From positions 1 to 46,805 of the IMG/VR virus record IMGVR_UViG_3300027736_001410: a stretch of DNA of 46,805 nucleotides; one strand, 5' to 3'. Shown here piece after piece: positions 30,709 through 38,631 of this stretch. The notes below the pieces were generated by a model. That model ran no database searches and was not told the DNA's origin. It was given only the letters and a program-made list of their open reading frames with translations. This DNA is from a virus. Position numbers and translations under genes: made by a program. The stretch's first letter is position 1; the number at the start of each line of letters is the position of its first letter.

Positions 30709-32769
30709 TTATTTGTTCTGTGCTTGTTTCAGCAACTCTTGTGCCTTTTCGATACTTATCAAGTATCTACCAAAACGATTGGGATCCGCGGCTTTTTGTA
30801 GATATTCCATACTAAAACCTTTTGGTGCTTCTGCTTGTGGTGCAGATCCAATTGAGGCTGCTCTATCTACCTCTGCTTTAAACATAGGATCACTCTTATA
30901 TCTTGGATCACGCATTGCCTCTTCTGGAGTTTTACCTGATACTGGATTAGCAGACATTCTTGCTTGTAATTCTGCCTTAGCATCAGCTACACTAACCATT
31001 GGCCTTGGATGATTACCTTGAGCAACTTGTTGTAAGTATTGTGTATTGTACCCGCTCAAATCAGCAGCTTGGGCATGTCCTGCACCACCAAATGCCATTG
31101 CACCTGCTAATGTTGCCGCTCCTAAGTTTTCTTTCCAGCCTTCGCCTATATTTTCGTTAGATTTTTTCTTTGTATTAACATTGATAGCTGAACCATGACG
31201 GTCTGGATTAGGATCTTCTCTACGCTTACGTTGAGCCGCACTAGCACGACCCTTCTTGCCTAAACTATGTGCTTTACTTTGTGGCAAGCATTTTGGCTTT
31301 CCTTCGCCCGGTTCTCTTGCACATGGACCTTTAATGTTGCCCTTAGTATCCATACGCACCCATTTTTCTTTGCTGAACCAATCGTGTAAACTTTCATCTG
31401 CTTGTTCAATACCTTCTAAGATAGAACTCTCATTCTTCTTTCCACCGTTGCCCCAGTTACTTGCTCCTTTTTTACGACACTTGACTAATGCACCACTAGC
31501 GTAAGCACTAGGCCATACACTATAACGGCTCTTGACTTTGTAGTAGCAAGCATCTTTCTTTTCGTTCATTAGTTCTTCGTTAACCATCTCGCCACCGCAG
31601 TGTGGGCAGCTATGTTGTGCCTCCGCCACACCTTGCTTTAATGAGTGTTGTAGATATTGTTCACCTTCGCCGGTAACATACCAATAACCATCGTCATCTA
31701 CAATATAACCGTTGCTACTCAAACTATCTAATACATTATCATACTCTGAAGTTCTTGATTCATCTTCTTGGAAATCTAATCCCAATTTGGCCGCGGTATA
31801 GATAGCATGTAAAACTAATAATTTACCTAATCCTTTGCCTTTGAATTCTGGATAAACCTCGGCCACACTACGACCTGTATCAGCATCATATTGGTATACT
31901 CCTACTGGGTTAACACCAACACTTAAAGTAGTTGCAAATTTGTTTTTACCTTTTTGTACCTTAAAACTAACTCTATTATCATCCAAGCCTTCCGCCACAC
32001 CTTGCTCTTGCCAAGTGTTATTTTTGATTCGTTGATTTTTGATTCTTTCGTAATTCATTAACGAACCACGAATACGATGCTGGTCACCGGTATTTCCTGA
32101 TAAGAGATGTTTCTTATAATAGTCAATCTGACTTTGAACAAACTTGTTTGAGTAACTATCTTCTTCAGAGCCTTCCGCCACACCTTGCTCTCTAATTTTT
32201 AACTGGTCAGCAGGATTGCCACCACCAAACATATTACCAAAAGCATCACGTGCTCGTTGTTGAGTTTGTTTTTGCTGTTCCTTACGGTCTAAGGTTTTTT
32301 GTTTGTTAGTACCTTTTGATATGTTCTTCATCATACTATCAAAAGGTTTGTCACCGGTGACCTCCGCCACACCTTTAGCATCGTTAGCAAACTCTTTTTT
32401 AGTTGCTTGCATAATACCACTCATGCGCTTATTACCGCGAGCATAATCACCTCGATTGTCACTAGCAGTAGCATCAGCTCCTGCTTTCTTTTTATAACTT
32501 GCTAATGTTTTAGGGCTTAGTTCATCTAACTTCTCTGTTTTTGCTTTCTCAGCGGCTGCTTTAGCCTCAGCTTCTTTTCTAGCACGAGTGGCTGCAAATC
32601 TTTTGTGCATTTCATACGCATCATTTTCAGCATCATGTGCATCATAACTGTCTGAACTTCTAGAACGTGATCTACCGCTACGTGCTACTGCATCTTGATA
32701 ATCCCAATCACTATCATAATTATTTGGATTAACTTCATTAAGTTGAATGCCTTTTAAAATACTACTCAT
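30709..32769 (-). CDS. Modular cargo-type polyprotein with GVAEG linkers and GNAT-like domain
   Basis: This 686-residue multi-module protein begins MSSILKGIQLNEVNP. The linkers VAE136|V, VAE199|G, VAE260|G, VAE383|A, ILE452|G and IGE543|G separate its modules. These are an Arg/Ser-rich N-terminus; a helical LDELSPKTLASYKKKAG module; an acidic/basic helical module; a GNAT-like acetyltransferase (residues 265-375, PEFKGKGLGKLLVLHAIY); a Cys-rich part (CPHCGGE, then KVKSRYSVWPSAYASGALVKC); a basic module with PCAREPGEGKPKCLP; and a C-terminal segment with a hydrophobic stretch. I infer a packaged polyprotein cut at the V-A-E sites by the prohead protease. The alternative is a single structural protein with repeats. 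None of the modules has an assigned role. Confidence 0.72.
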   Translation of the reverse strand: MSSILKGIQLNEVNPNNYDSDWDYQDAVARSGRSRSRSSDSYDAHDAENDAYEMHKRFAATRARKEAEAKAAAEKAKTEKLDELSPKTLASYKKKAGADATASDNRGDYARGNKRMSGIMQATKKEFANDAKGVAEVTGDKPFDSMMKNISKGTNKQKTLDRKEQQKQTQQRARDAFGNMFGGGNPADQLKIREQGVAEGSEEDSYSNKFVQSQIDYYKKHLLSGNTGDQHRIRGSLMNYERIKNQRIKNNTWQEQGVAEGLDDNRVSFKVQKGKNKFATTLSVGVNPVGVYQYDADTGRSVAEVYPEFKGKGLGKLLVLHAIYTAAKLGLDFQEDESRTSEYDNVLDSLSSNGYIVDDDGYWYVTGEGEQYLQHSLKQGVAEAQHSCPHCGGEMVNEELMNEKKDACYYKVKSRYSVWPSAYASGALVKCRKKGASNWGNGGKKNESSILEGIEQADESLHDWFSKEKWVRMDTKGNIKGPCAREPGEGKPKCLPQSKAHSLGKKGRASAAQRKRREDPNPDRHGSAINVNTKKKSNENIGEGWKENLGAATLAGAMAFGGAGHAQAADLSGYNTQYLQQVAQGNHPRPMVSVADAKAELQARMSANPVSGKTPEEAMRDPRYKSDPMFKAEVDRAASIGSAPQAEAPKGFSMEYLQKAADPNRFGRYLISIEKAQELLKQAQNK
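31621..31636 (-). repeat. GVAEG-type linker repeat (codes Q-G-V-A-E-A)
   Basis: The minus-strand repeat core GCAAGGTGTGGCGGAG codes the linker at Glu383. The same core recurs at 31987, 32170, 32361, 32884 and 39152, and at 5845 and 6201 on the plus strand. Nucleotide conservation across unrelated modules suggests a spreading linker. Confidence 0.7.
31987..32010 (-). repeat. GVAEG-type linker repeat (Glu260 site)
   Basis: The core CAAGGTGTGGCGGAAGGC is identical in order and nearly in sequence to the 32170 copy. It codes Q-E-Q-G-V-A-E-G-L and precedes the GNAT-like module. Confidence 0.7.
32170..32190 (-). repeat. GVAEG-type linker repeat (Glu199 site)
   Basis: The core CAAGGTGTGGCGGAAGGC codes E-Q-G-V-A-E-G-S between the basic helical module and the acidic module of the modular protein. 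Confidence 0.7.
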
Positions 32770-32771
32770 AA

Positions 32772-33470
32772 TTATTTTACTTTCTTATTCTTGTTAGCTG
32801 AAGTAGAACCTTCATCTAATGGTGCATGAACTGGGCATTGATCTTGCCCATGTGACTTGCAAACACATTTTAAATTACGTTTACCTTCCGCCACACCTTG
32901 CACTTGTTTACCTTCCAAGTATTCACGAACTGTGTTTAGATAGTCATTAGCTTTGATAATCTTCTCTTGTACCCAGCCTTCAAGTCCTTCTTCTTCAGAC
33001 ACACTGTGAATCATTTCAAGTACTTGTTTAGCATTTTTTGCTGCACTGAACAAATCACTGCGAGCCATTTCTACTTCGTGATCTACGCGACTTTGTCCGT
33101 GCTTAACAAAACCAGTCTTTCTTAATCTTCCTTGACCAGGGACTACGATGATATCATCTTCTTGCAAATCTGCTTCATTAACTGGTTCTGGCTTTTCTTT
33201 CATAGCCTTACGTGCTTCTTGCTTTGTTTTCTTATACTTCTTTTTGAATTCTTCGTCAGTTAACTCTTTCAAGTCCATAACATATTGTTTAACAGCACCT
33301 TCATTGATGCTGTTGACGAACGGTTTGTTTGTCTTTTTACCTTTTAACAGACTACCTACTTTTTGATCTCCGTAGACACTTGGATTGCGTGTTTGCATTT
33401 TTACAAAAGCATGTTCTGTTGGTGCAATTGAGCCTGCTGTTGTGTTCTCGTATATTTCTCTAATTTTCAT
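32772..33470 (-). CDS. Modular cargo-type protein with capsid-targeting-like tag
   Basis: This 232-residue protein starts MKIREIYENTTAG, a tag with EIYE|N. INE57|G and VNE99|A sites separate a helical module with VMDLKELTDEEFKKKYKK. Residues 125-180 (VDHEVEMARSDLFSAAKNAKQ, then WVQEKIIKANDYLNTVREYLE) form a helical module that, from memory, occurs in virion proteins of marine T4-like phages. VAE195|G precedes a short Cys/His-rich tail (CVCKSHGQDQCPVHAPL) that could bind zinc. A late-type box and an AACACGGG leader precede it. The role is inferred to be a packaged protein matured by proteolysis. Confidence 0.7.
   Translation of the reverse strand: MKIREIYENTTAGSIAPTEHAFVKMQTRNPSVYGDQKVGSLLKGKKTNKPFVNSINEGAVKQYVMDLKELTDEEFKKKYKKTKQEARKAMKEKPEPVNEADLQEDDIIVVPGQGRLRKTGFVKHGQSRVDHEVEMARSDLFSAAKNAKQVLEMIHSVSEEEGLEGWVQEKIIKANDYLNTVREYLEGKQVQGVAEGKRNLKCVCKSHGQDQCPVHAPLDEGSTSANKNKKVK
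32884..32901 (-). repeat. GVAEG-type linker repeat in the 232-aa cargo-type protein
   Basis: The core CAAGGTGTGGCGGAAGG codes Q-G-V-A-E-G before the Cys/His-containing C-terminal tail of the 32772-33470 protein. Confidence 0.7.
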
Positions 33471-33494
33471 GGTAAAAATCCCGTGTTAATACTA

Positions 33495-33502
33495 TATTTA
33501 TC
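33495..33502 (-). promoter_or_regulatory. T4-late-like promoter box of the cargo-type operon
   Basis: GATAAATATAG on the minus strand is 24 bases upstream of ATG 33470, the first gene of the tagged and modular protein pair. TATAGTAT beyond it may be a secondary -10. Confidence 0.55.
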
Positions 33503-33516
33503 AAAATAATGTATTA

Positions 33517-35574
33517 TCATAACTTCCCGGAGGGGTTTGCTGTAGGTGGAATACCGGCTCTGCTAGTAAGCCAGCTAAACGCTTTTGCGTTCTTTTTGAT
33601 ACTATCAGGCTTAACATCTACTGTTAATGCTGTTTTAAAACGTGGGTCGTTTTTTTCTTTTTCACTAGGGATATAACCACTTGCTTCTGCTACTCTTGGC
33701 TTCATTCTAGTCAATTCGTATATAACTAATGAGTGAGTGTCTGCCCTTAAAGCTCTATATCCCCATGCTTTTGCATAACGCTGAACTAACCTATCGTATA
33801 ACTTAGCACGACTCTCTGGGTTTGGAGTTGGTTCGTCTGGGTCATAATATGTAGATGGATCAAGTAATTTACTTGCTGAGAAAGTTAATTTTACTGGCTT
33901 GTATTTTTTAATATATTGCTGAATAGCAGTTAACACTGTAGCAAACACACGCTGTGCATCGCCTTCACCTGTTACCTCTTGACTGTTATTTCTATAGAAT
34001 TCAACTTGTGTAGCTTCTTCACCCTCGTCTCCTTGCTGCTGATTAAACATGATACTTAGTGGACTACCATCCGGTAAGGTAGCTAATGCGTCAACATCAC
34101 CATACTCACTCTTTTCCCACTTGAGTGGATAGGGTTGGTCAAAACCCTCATTTATATCTTGTTTCAAGAATGTATCAGCAAACTTCTTACATTCTTCACG
34201 TATATCTTTGTTACTAGTTTCCATCATATTGAAATTTCTAATATCATTACCTTGTGTAGGATCGATGTAGCCACAATATACTTTCTCAATACCCTTACTG
34301 TTTAAGTAATCTGTGCAGCTTTCACCAACTCTATTTTCCGCTGTTTCGTCATGAGTTTCATTGCAGGGGCTTAGTGTAGTTAGAACAATACTATCATCTG
34401 GTACTTCTCCGTACTTCTGTTCATACTTTTCAATAGCAACACGTTCAGCGTGAATGCGTTTACCATCAGTTCCAAGACTGTTTAATCCAGCTACTATTTT
34501 GTTATCAGTGTCTAATACGCAAGCAGCTACCATACCATAATCTTTGTCAGAACTTTGTCCCTTGACAACCATCTCACACAACTTAGCTAATATTCTATCT
34601 AGTTTGTGATAGTTATGTATTTCAGAATCAGTTGATTCTTTTATATTGGCTTTAGACAACTTGTTATAGTAATGTGGATCTTCATTGATATGGTCTAATG
34701 CTATCTCACGTGCAATCTCACGATCTTTGGTATGCTCTAGTTCAACTTTGATACCCTTGTCTAATTGAATCAATATATCTTGTTTAGGAACTTTATACTT
34801 GATTACAAGTTGTTCAATTGTTGGCGTAGGCTTGTTTAAGAACTTACTGTTCTCAGCATACATACCTTCAATGCTTAGTTCTTTACTATGTAATTCATCA
34901 CGCAGTTTGTATAGTGCGGTGATATATCCTTGACTACGCAATGCTTTATATGCTAAATTCTCGGGACCAAACTCTCCACCGTTGTCTAATCCAGCTTGAC
35001 GATAGCGTTTGATAGTTTTCAACACATTTTGAATACGATCTAGTTTTTGTGTCTTCAACGCTCGGTCTATTACAGCCAGCATTTTTTCATATTTTTTAGC
35101 TGTAGCAGTTTGGTCAAAGTTTGCTCTGCGTTTGCTAGGAATCTTTAACCATTTGTTGTTTTTAATACTGTATTCACCTAAACTAATAACAGGTTGACTA
35201 CTATCTTGTATATACAATTCTACAGGAATACCATGAATCTTAATATCATGACTATCATTGTATGCATTCTTTTTAGCATCAAACAATTCACGGTACATTT
35301 CATCATCATTTAGTTTGGTCATGTCAACTAAAATGTGCAAGTCTAGATCACTGTTAGGGGTATAACTATATGCAGCGTTACTACCGGATATTGTAATGTC
35401 TTGCACATCAAGACCATCTACACCTAGTTCTTCTAAGAAATCACCTGCAATTATTTTAAGTTGCTTTTCTACCTCAGGACGAACATGTTGCCCATGAAAT
35501 ATCTTTGGGTTTAAGTGGTCGTGAAATTTAACTGCATCTGACAGTTGAAATGATTGTAGTTCTCTGATGTCCAT
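33517..35574 (-). CDS. Nucleotidyltransferase-deaminase-cargo domain polyprotein
   Basis: This 685-residue multi-enzyme protein begins with a Pol-beta-type nucleotidyltransferase (ITISGSNAAYSYTPNSDLDLHI, acidic Asp76 and Asp78, and Glu119 in IPVELYIQD). An IKE313|S site is followed by a cytidine/dCMP deaminase-like domain with zinc His375-Ala-Glu377 (RIHAERVAIE), Cys404 (SPC) and Cys420; the two cysteines are 16 residues apart rather than the usual PCxxC. An INE476|G site follows, then a domain shared with the 9002-10336 protein. VAE630|A releases a 55-residue tail. There is no clear N-terminal tag (MDIRELQSFQLSD). I infer cleavage into separate proteins. Substrates are unknown. Confidence 0.8.
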   Translation of the reverse strand: MDIRELQSFQLSDAVKFHDHLNPKIFHGQHVRPEVEKQLKIIAGDFLEELGVDGLDVQDITISGSNAAYSYTPNSDLDLHILVDMTKLNDDEMYRELFDAKKNAYNDSHDIKIHGIPVELYIQDSSQPVISLGEYSIKNNKWLKIPSKRRANFDQTATAKKYEKMLAVIDRALKTQKLDRIQNVLKTIKRYRQAGLDNGGEFGPENLAYKALRSQGYITALYKLRDELHSKELSIEGMYAENSKFLNKPTPTIEQLVIKYKVPKQDILIQLDKGIKVELEHTKDREIAREIALDHINEDPHYYNKLSKANIKESTDSEIHNYHKLDRILAKLCEMVVKGQSSDKDYGMVAACVLDTDNKIVAGLNSLGTDGKRIHAERVAIEKYEQKYGEVPDDSIVLTTLSPCNETHDETAENRVGESCTDYLNSKGIEKVYCGYIDPTQGNDIRNFNMMETSNKDIREECKKFADTFLKQDINEGFDQPYPLKWEKSEYGDVDALATLPDGSPLSIMFNQQQGDEGEEATQVEFYRNNSQEVTGEGDAQRVFATVLTAIQQYIKKYKPVKLTFSASKLLDPSTYYDPDEPTPNPESRAKLYDRLVQRYAKAWGYRALRADTHSLVIYELTRMKPRVAEASGYIPSEKEKNDPRFKTALTVDVKPDSIKKNAKAFSWLTSRAGIPPTANPSGKL

Positions 35575-35608
35575 CTAGTATTTAGTCAATACTATATGTC
35601 TAACTGGA

Positions 35609-36790
35609 TTATAATTCTGCTGAAAAAACTATCCAATTATTACTAAAGGTTGTACCGTTATAGTCTGTGAGGAAAAACGGGGTGCTTATATTTGAAGTGT
35701 TTGCTACATTACACGTAAACATATAAAATGTATTGCTAGATACATTTGAAAGCCCAAGGAATGTATTAACTGGTTGATACCAAGGATTGGTTGTAAACGA
35801 ATATATCCCGTAACTAGTTGCATTACCGGTTGCTGAGAAAGTTGGTGGACTTCTTAAACTAACACCAAATTGACCAGTAAAATATGCATATCCATTGCTT
35901 GCATTAGCCCAATATCCGGTAGTTTGTATTGCGTTATATCTATCAACAAGATTAATTGCAGTTCCTGTGCCAGCACCCGAACCAGTGGCAGTGAAAATTT
36001 CACCCACACTGTTAATTGCTGCACCAATCGAAACAAAGTTGGTTGTTCCTAAAGATTCAATTTGATATTTGACACCTGCGGTAATAGCACTTGCTATTGT
36101 GGTATTACTAGAAACACCACCAGTAGCATAGCAATATCTTTGACACAAATTTAATTCTGTTCCAAAAGCCCTGTAATCAAATGATGTTGGGGCAAAGCCC
36201 ATTTCTAATTGAACATTACCTAATAAAAATATCCCTCCACCGGTATACGTAAATACAACTTCTATACCATTAATGGCTTCATCTGGCAGTACTATTTGAG
36301 CATCATATTTTGTTAATGTACTAGTTACAGTCCAACTACCTCTAGATACCATTCTTCTTTTAGGAGCTAGTAAGGTACCAAATCTATCGTTAGCAGTTGC
36401 ATAATATACTGTCCAATTTACGGTTGGGGTTGAACTGTTTGAAAGATTTGCTGATAGAGTTACAGTGTTTCCGGCTAAATCACGTGAATTACCAGATTCA
36501 ATGCGTTGACCTACACCAACAGTACCAGTGCCGCCGGTAAGTTGAAGATTATTTTTAATATTTCCTGTACCAGCAACTTGCTCTGCTACTACACTCCCCG
36601 CAGTTGAGTAAACATACCATCTGTCTACTGTCTTATAACCTTCAGGGATATCAGCATTTGCAGTAATAGTTGCTTTGGTTCCCCGTTGGGCAACTTGCAT
36701 TTGACCATTGATTAATCGGTTTTTAAAACCAAACGTGTTAATACTGCCAAGTGATACTTGACCATGATTAACAAAACTTGCTTCACTCAT
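35609..36790 (-). CDS. Tail fibre / receptor-binding-type protein
   Basis: This 393-residue protein has signatures of phage tail-fibre and receptor-binding proteins: FKNRLINGQMQVAQRGTKAT near residue 22, and LGNVQLEMGFAPTSFDYRAFG followed by LNLCQRYCYATGG near residue 200, which form a carbohydrate-binding-type beta domain. A glycine/threonine-rich module ITAGVKYQIESLGTTNFVSIG...FTATGSGAG is inserted in the loop after residue 230 and resembles a common fibre insertion. The C-terminus is beta-rich (YFTGQFGVSLRSPP). It probably decorates the tail and contacts host glycans. A CTAAATACT box and TAGGAAA ribosome binding site are upstream. Confidence 0.75.
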   Translation of the reverse strand: MSEASFVNHGQVSLGSINTFGFKNRLINGQMQVAQRGTKATITANADIPEGYKTVDRWYVYSTAGSVVAEQVAGTGNIKNNLQLTGGTGTVGVGQRIESGNSRDLAGNTVTLSANLSNSSTPTVNWTVYYATANDRFGTLLAPKRRMVSRGSWTVTSTLTKYDAQIVLPDEAINGIEVVFTYTGGGIFLLGNVQLEMGFAPTSFDYRAFGTELNLCQRYCYATGGVSSNTTIASAITAGVKYQIESLGTTNFVSIGAAINSVGEIFTATGSGAGTGTAINLVDRYNAIQTTGYWANASNGYAYFTGQFGVSLRSPPTFSATGNATSYGIYSFTTNPWYQPVNTFLGLSNVSSNTFYMFTCNVANTSNISTPFFLTDYNGTTFSNNWIVFSAEL

Positions 36791-36813
36791 TCTTTATTTC
36801 CTATATTACGTAG

Positions 36814-36820
36814 TATTTAG
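36814..36820 (-). promoter_or_regulatory. Late-type promoter box of the fibre gene
   Basis: The minus strand reads CTAAATACTACGTAATATAGG before ATG 36790. The CTAAATA core resembles the T4 late box with C in place of T at the second position. Confidence 0.4.
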
Positions 36821-36837
36821 TTGAATAAAAATGATGC

Positions 36838-36912
36838 TCAGTTTCTTTGTTTATCCGGAGTAGGATCGGGTTTTGGAGGATATTTTGGGGGTCTGTGTCT
36901 AAACCAACTCAT
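36838..36912 (-). CDS. Very short proline-rich protein (24 aa)
   Basis: This is a 24-codon gene in the 165-base gap between the fibre and amidotransferase genes, with product MSWFRHRPPKYPPKPDPTPD plus four residues. Very short proline-rich proteins starting with a Trp and a basic cluster occur, from memory, in T4-like phage genomes. A CATAAATAAAAG late-type box precedes it. The rest of the gap, on both sides, shows nothing else. The weak ribosome binding site limits confidence. Confidence 0.5.
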   Translation of the reverse strand: MSWFRHRPPKYPPKPDPTPDKQRN

Positions 36913-36954
36913 GTAATTTCTTTTCTTTTATTTATGACTTTGGTTAAAAATAAG

Positions 36955-37605
36955 TTACTGTTCTGATAATGTGTTAACAAATTCTAATAACAATTTATGA
37001 TGTTCGTTATTATGCCAATATTGATTTATATAGTTCCAAGGCTTTTCATACCAATATTTACGACTTTCTGGATGGCATCCTATCAATCCTACTCTGTTTT
37101 GTATTATAGCCATTGCGTCTCCGTTTGCGTAAGTAGCAACAGTTTTAAATTTTGTGTTGTCGCCTACCAGTGAACATCCATCATAAAAATACATATTAAC
37201 ACTGTCACCGTTCCATAATACTGATGTAACAGTACCATAGCTTCTTTTGACATCTGCTCCTGGGCGTTTGATATACTGAACTGCATCTACATCATCTAGT
37301 ATGTCAAAGTAATGCGATCCTGCCCAATATGCTCCCATACATATGCCTAAATATCTACCACCATCGGATACATAGTCCGCAACACAGTTTTGTGCCTTTC
37401 GTCTAAAAAACTTATCATATGAACTAGCATCCCCTATGCCACCGGGGAATGCAACTATGTCTGCTGATTCTAATGTTTTGCTATTACATTCATTTGCTGA
37501 AAAGATTTTAATATCATACTCTGATCCCAATGCCTCTGTCATGCCTTCACAGCAATCTTTGGAACACTCGGGATGATTCATGAACAATGATATTGTTTTT
37601 GACAT
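36955..37605 (-). CDS. Class I glutamine amidotransferase-like protein (BPL_N type)
   Basis: This 216-residue protein starts MSKTISLFMNHPECSKDCC at ATG 37605; a TTG five codons upstream is in frame but sits in a promoter-like CTAAATAAATAT stretch next to a terminator. It has the DJ-1/GATase fold: IVAFPGGIGDASSYDKFF precedes a nucleophile elbow YLGICMGAYWAGSHYF with Cys, and GLIGCHPESRKYWYE provides a His (and Glu) near the C-terminus. This matches the N-terminal domain of biotin-protein-ligase-type proteins, BPL_N. No glutamine-dependent partner is fused. Several Cys lie near the N-terminus (CSKDCCEG). Function is unresolved. Confidence 0.7.
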   Translation of the reverse strand: MSKTISLFMNHPECSKDCCEGMTEALGSEYDIKIFSANECNSKTLESADIVAFPGGIGDASSYDKFFRRKAQNCVADYVSDGGRYLGICMGAYWAGSHYFDILDDVDAVQYIKRPGADVKRSYGTVTSVLWNGDSVNMYFYDGCSLVGDNTKFKTVATYANGDAMAIIQNRVGLIGCHPESRKYWYEKPWNYINQYWHNNEHHKLLLEFVNTLSEQ

Positions 37606-37618
37606 ATATTTATTTAGC

Positions 37619-37637
37619 AAAAAGCCCCTTTCGGGGC
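37619..37637 (-). terminator. Rho-independent terminator
   Basis: The minus strand has a GCCCC-GAAA-GGGGC hairpin (37637-37624) followed by TTTTT (37623-37619), directly after the stop of the 312-aa glycosyltransferase. The plus strand reads as a mirror terminator (AAAAAGCCCC...GGGGCAATTTTT), so it can stop both directions. It is the only clear rho-independent terminator in the window. Confidence 0.9.
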
Positions 37638-37642
37638 AATTT

Positions 37643-38581
37643 TTAAGTTATACTCAGCGTAACATTTCCGCTAGCGTCTGGTTGTATTTGTTGAGCTTGT
37701 GCCGCTTGCGCTGCCTTCTCTTGCTGTTGTTGAACATACATAGGTCCAATCGTGTCCATTAAATGGTTTTGATTTTCCATACAGAAAACATAACTACCAC
37801 TATGACGTAATAGAATACGTTTGTCAACCCAAATCTTACCACCTATGTCACGCCAGTTTTCACAGAATGTCCAGTCTTCACTGTAGTAACGATTCTGACG
37901 AACTGCTGTGTCAAAGTAAGTCTTCAAGTGTTGGTCATACTTTGGATCAAGTCCAATGTCGTTCTTATATTGCTTGACAGCCGGGTGACCGTTCAACTTT
38001 TCAAACACATGTTTCTTCATTAACAAGAAACCTGTACCAGCTTTAGATACTTCTTGCAATCCATCAGGTCCTTCTTCTGCACCTTCAAAGCCGTTAACTA
38101 CCCACTTGATAGGCATAGTCTTCATTGGGTACAATCCACCGATAACGTCTTTGTCACGGTTCAATAATACTAACAGGTGCCATGGCTCCCAACCAATGTC
38201 AGCGTCAACAAAGAACAAGTGAGTTGCGTCCGGCATGTCTAAAAACTTTGCAGTTAGTGTGTTACGGGCACGACTGATAAGACTTTCATTAACCATTGTT
38301 TCCAATGTCCAATCGATACCAAGTTGACGGGCTGTGTTAGCCCACTTGATGAAACTCATAAACGTTGATTCAGTTAGCATACCACCATAACATGGCATTG
38401 CTATGTGTACACGTGTTGTACGTAGAAAGTCTACGTTAACTTGAACTTGTCCTGCAGCCGCTGTCGCAGCCGGGGCTTGTTGACTCTCAGTTGTTTGAAC
38501 TTGTACAGTTTCTGGAATTACTTCTGCTGCTACAGTTTCTGCGGCTGCTTGTGTTGCTGATTTTGATTTTCTAGTTGCCAT
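37643..38581 (-). CDS. Glycosyltransferase, GT-A fold (GT2-like)
   Basis: This 312-residue protein is a GT2-type transferase with an Ala/Thr/Gln-rich leader (residues 1-50, MATRKSKSATQAAAETVAAE). The core starts TRVHIAMPCYGGMLTESTFM, and the donor site includes NESLISRARNTLTAKFLDM and the metal-binding DxD in HLFFVDADIGWEPW. YYSEDWTFCENWRDIGGKIW has the catalytic acidic residues of the family. The tail ends in a Gln/Ala-rich stretch. A perfect palindrome GTAAATATTTAC (38600-38611) and GAGGAC lie upstream; a rho-independent terminator follows the stop. The likely acceptor is a phage structure or DNA sugar. Confidence 0.8.
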   Translation of the reverse strand: MATRKSKSATQAAAETVAAEVIPETVQVQTTESQQAPAATAAAGQVQVNVDFLRTTRVHIAMPCYGGMLTESTFMSFIKWANTARQLGIDWTLETMVNESLISRARNTLTAKFLDMPDATHLFFVDADIGWEPWHLLVLLNRDKDVIGGLYPMKTMPIKWVVNGFEGAEEGPDGLQEVSKAGTGFLLMKKHVFEKLNGHPAVKQYKNDIGLDPKYDQHLKTYFDTAVRQNRYYSEDWTFCENWRDIGGKIWVDKRILLRHSGSYVFCMENQNHLMDTIGPMYVQQQQEKAAQAAQAQQIQPDASGNVTLSIT

Positions 38582-38599
38582 TTGGTCCTCTTAAATGAT

Positions 38600-38611
38600 G
38601 TAAATATTTAC
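38600..38611 (-). promoter_or_regulatory. Perfect palindrome / late-type box
   Basis: GTAAATATTTAC is a perfect 12-bp palindrome 19 bases before ATG 38581. It contains TAAATA, the late-promoter core seen elsewhere, so it may be a late promoter or an operator. A GAGGAC ribosome binding site follows. Confidence 0.35.
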
Positions 38612-38631
38612 ACTAGGTGAGGGGAGTCAAA

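Noticed and set aside
31600-32400. Regularly recurring GVAEG DNA repeats looked like a CRISPR or REP array
   Set aside because: Spacing is irregular, the repeats lie in frame inside coding sequence, and there are no cas genes; they encode protein linkers.
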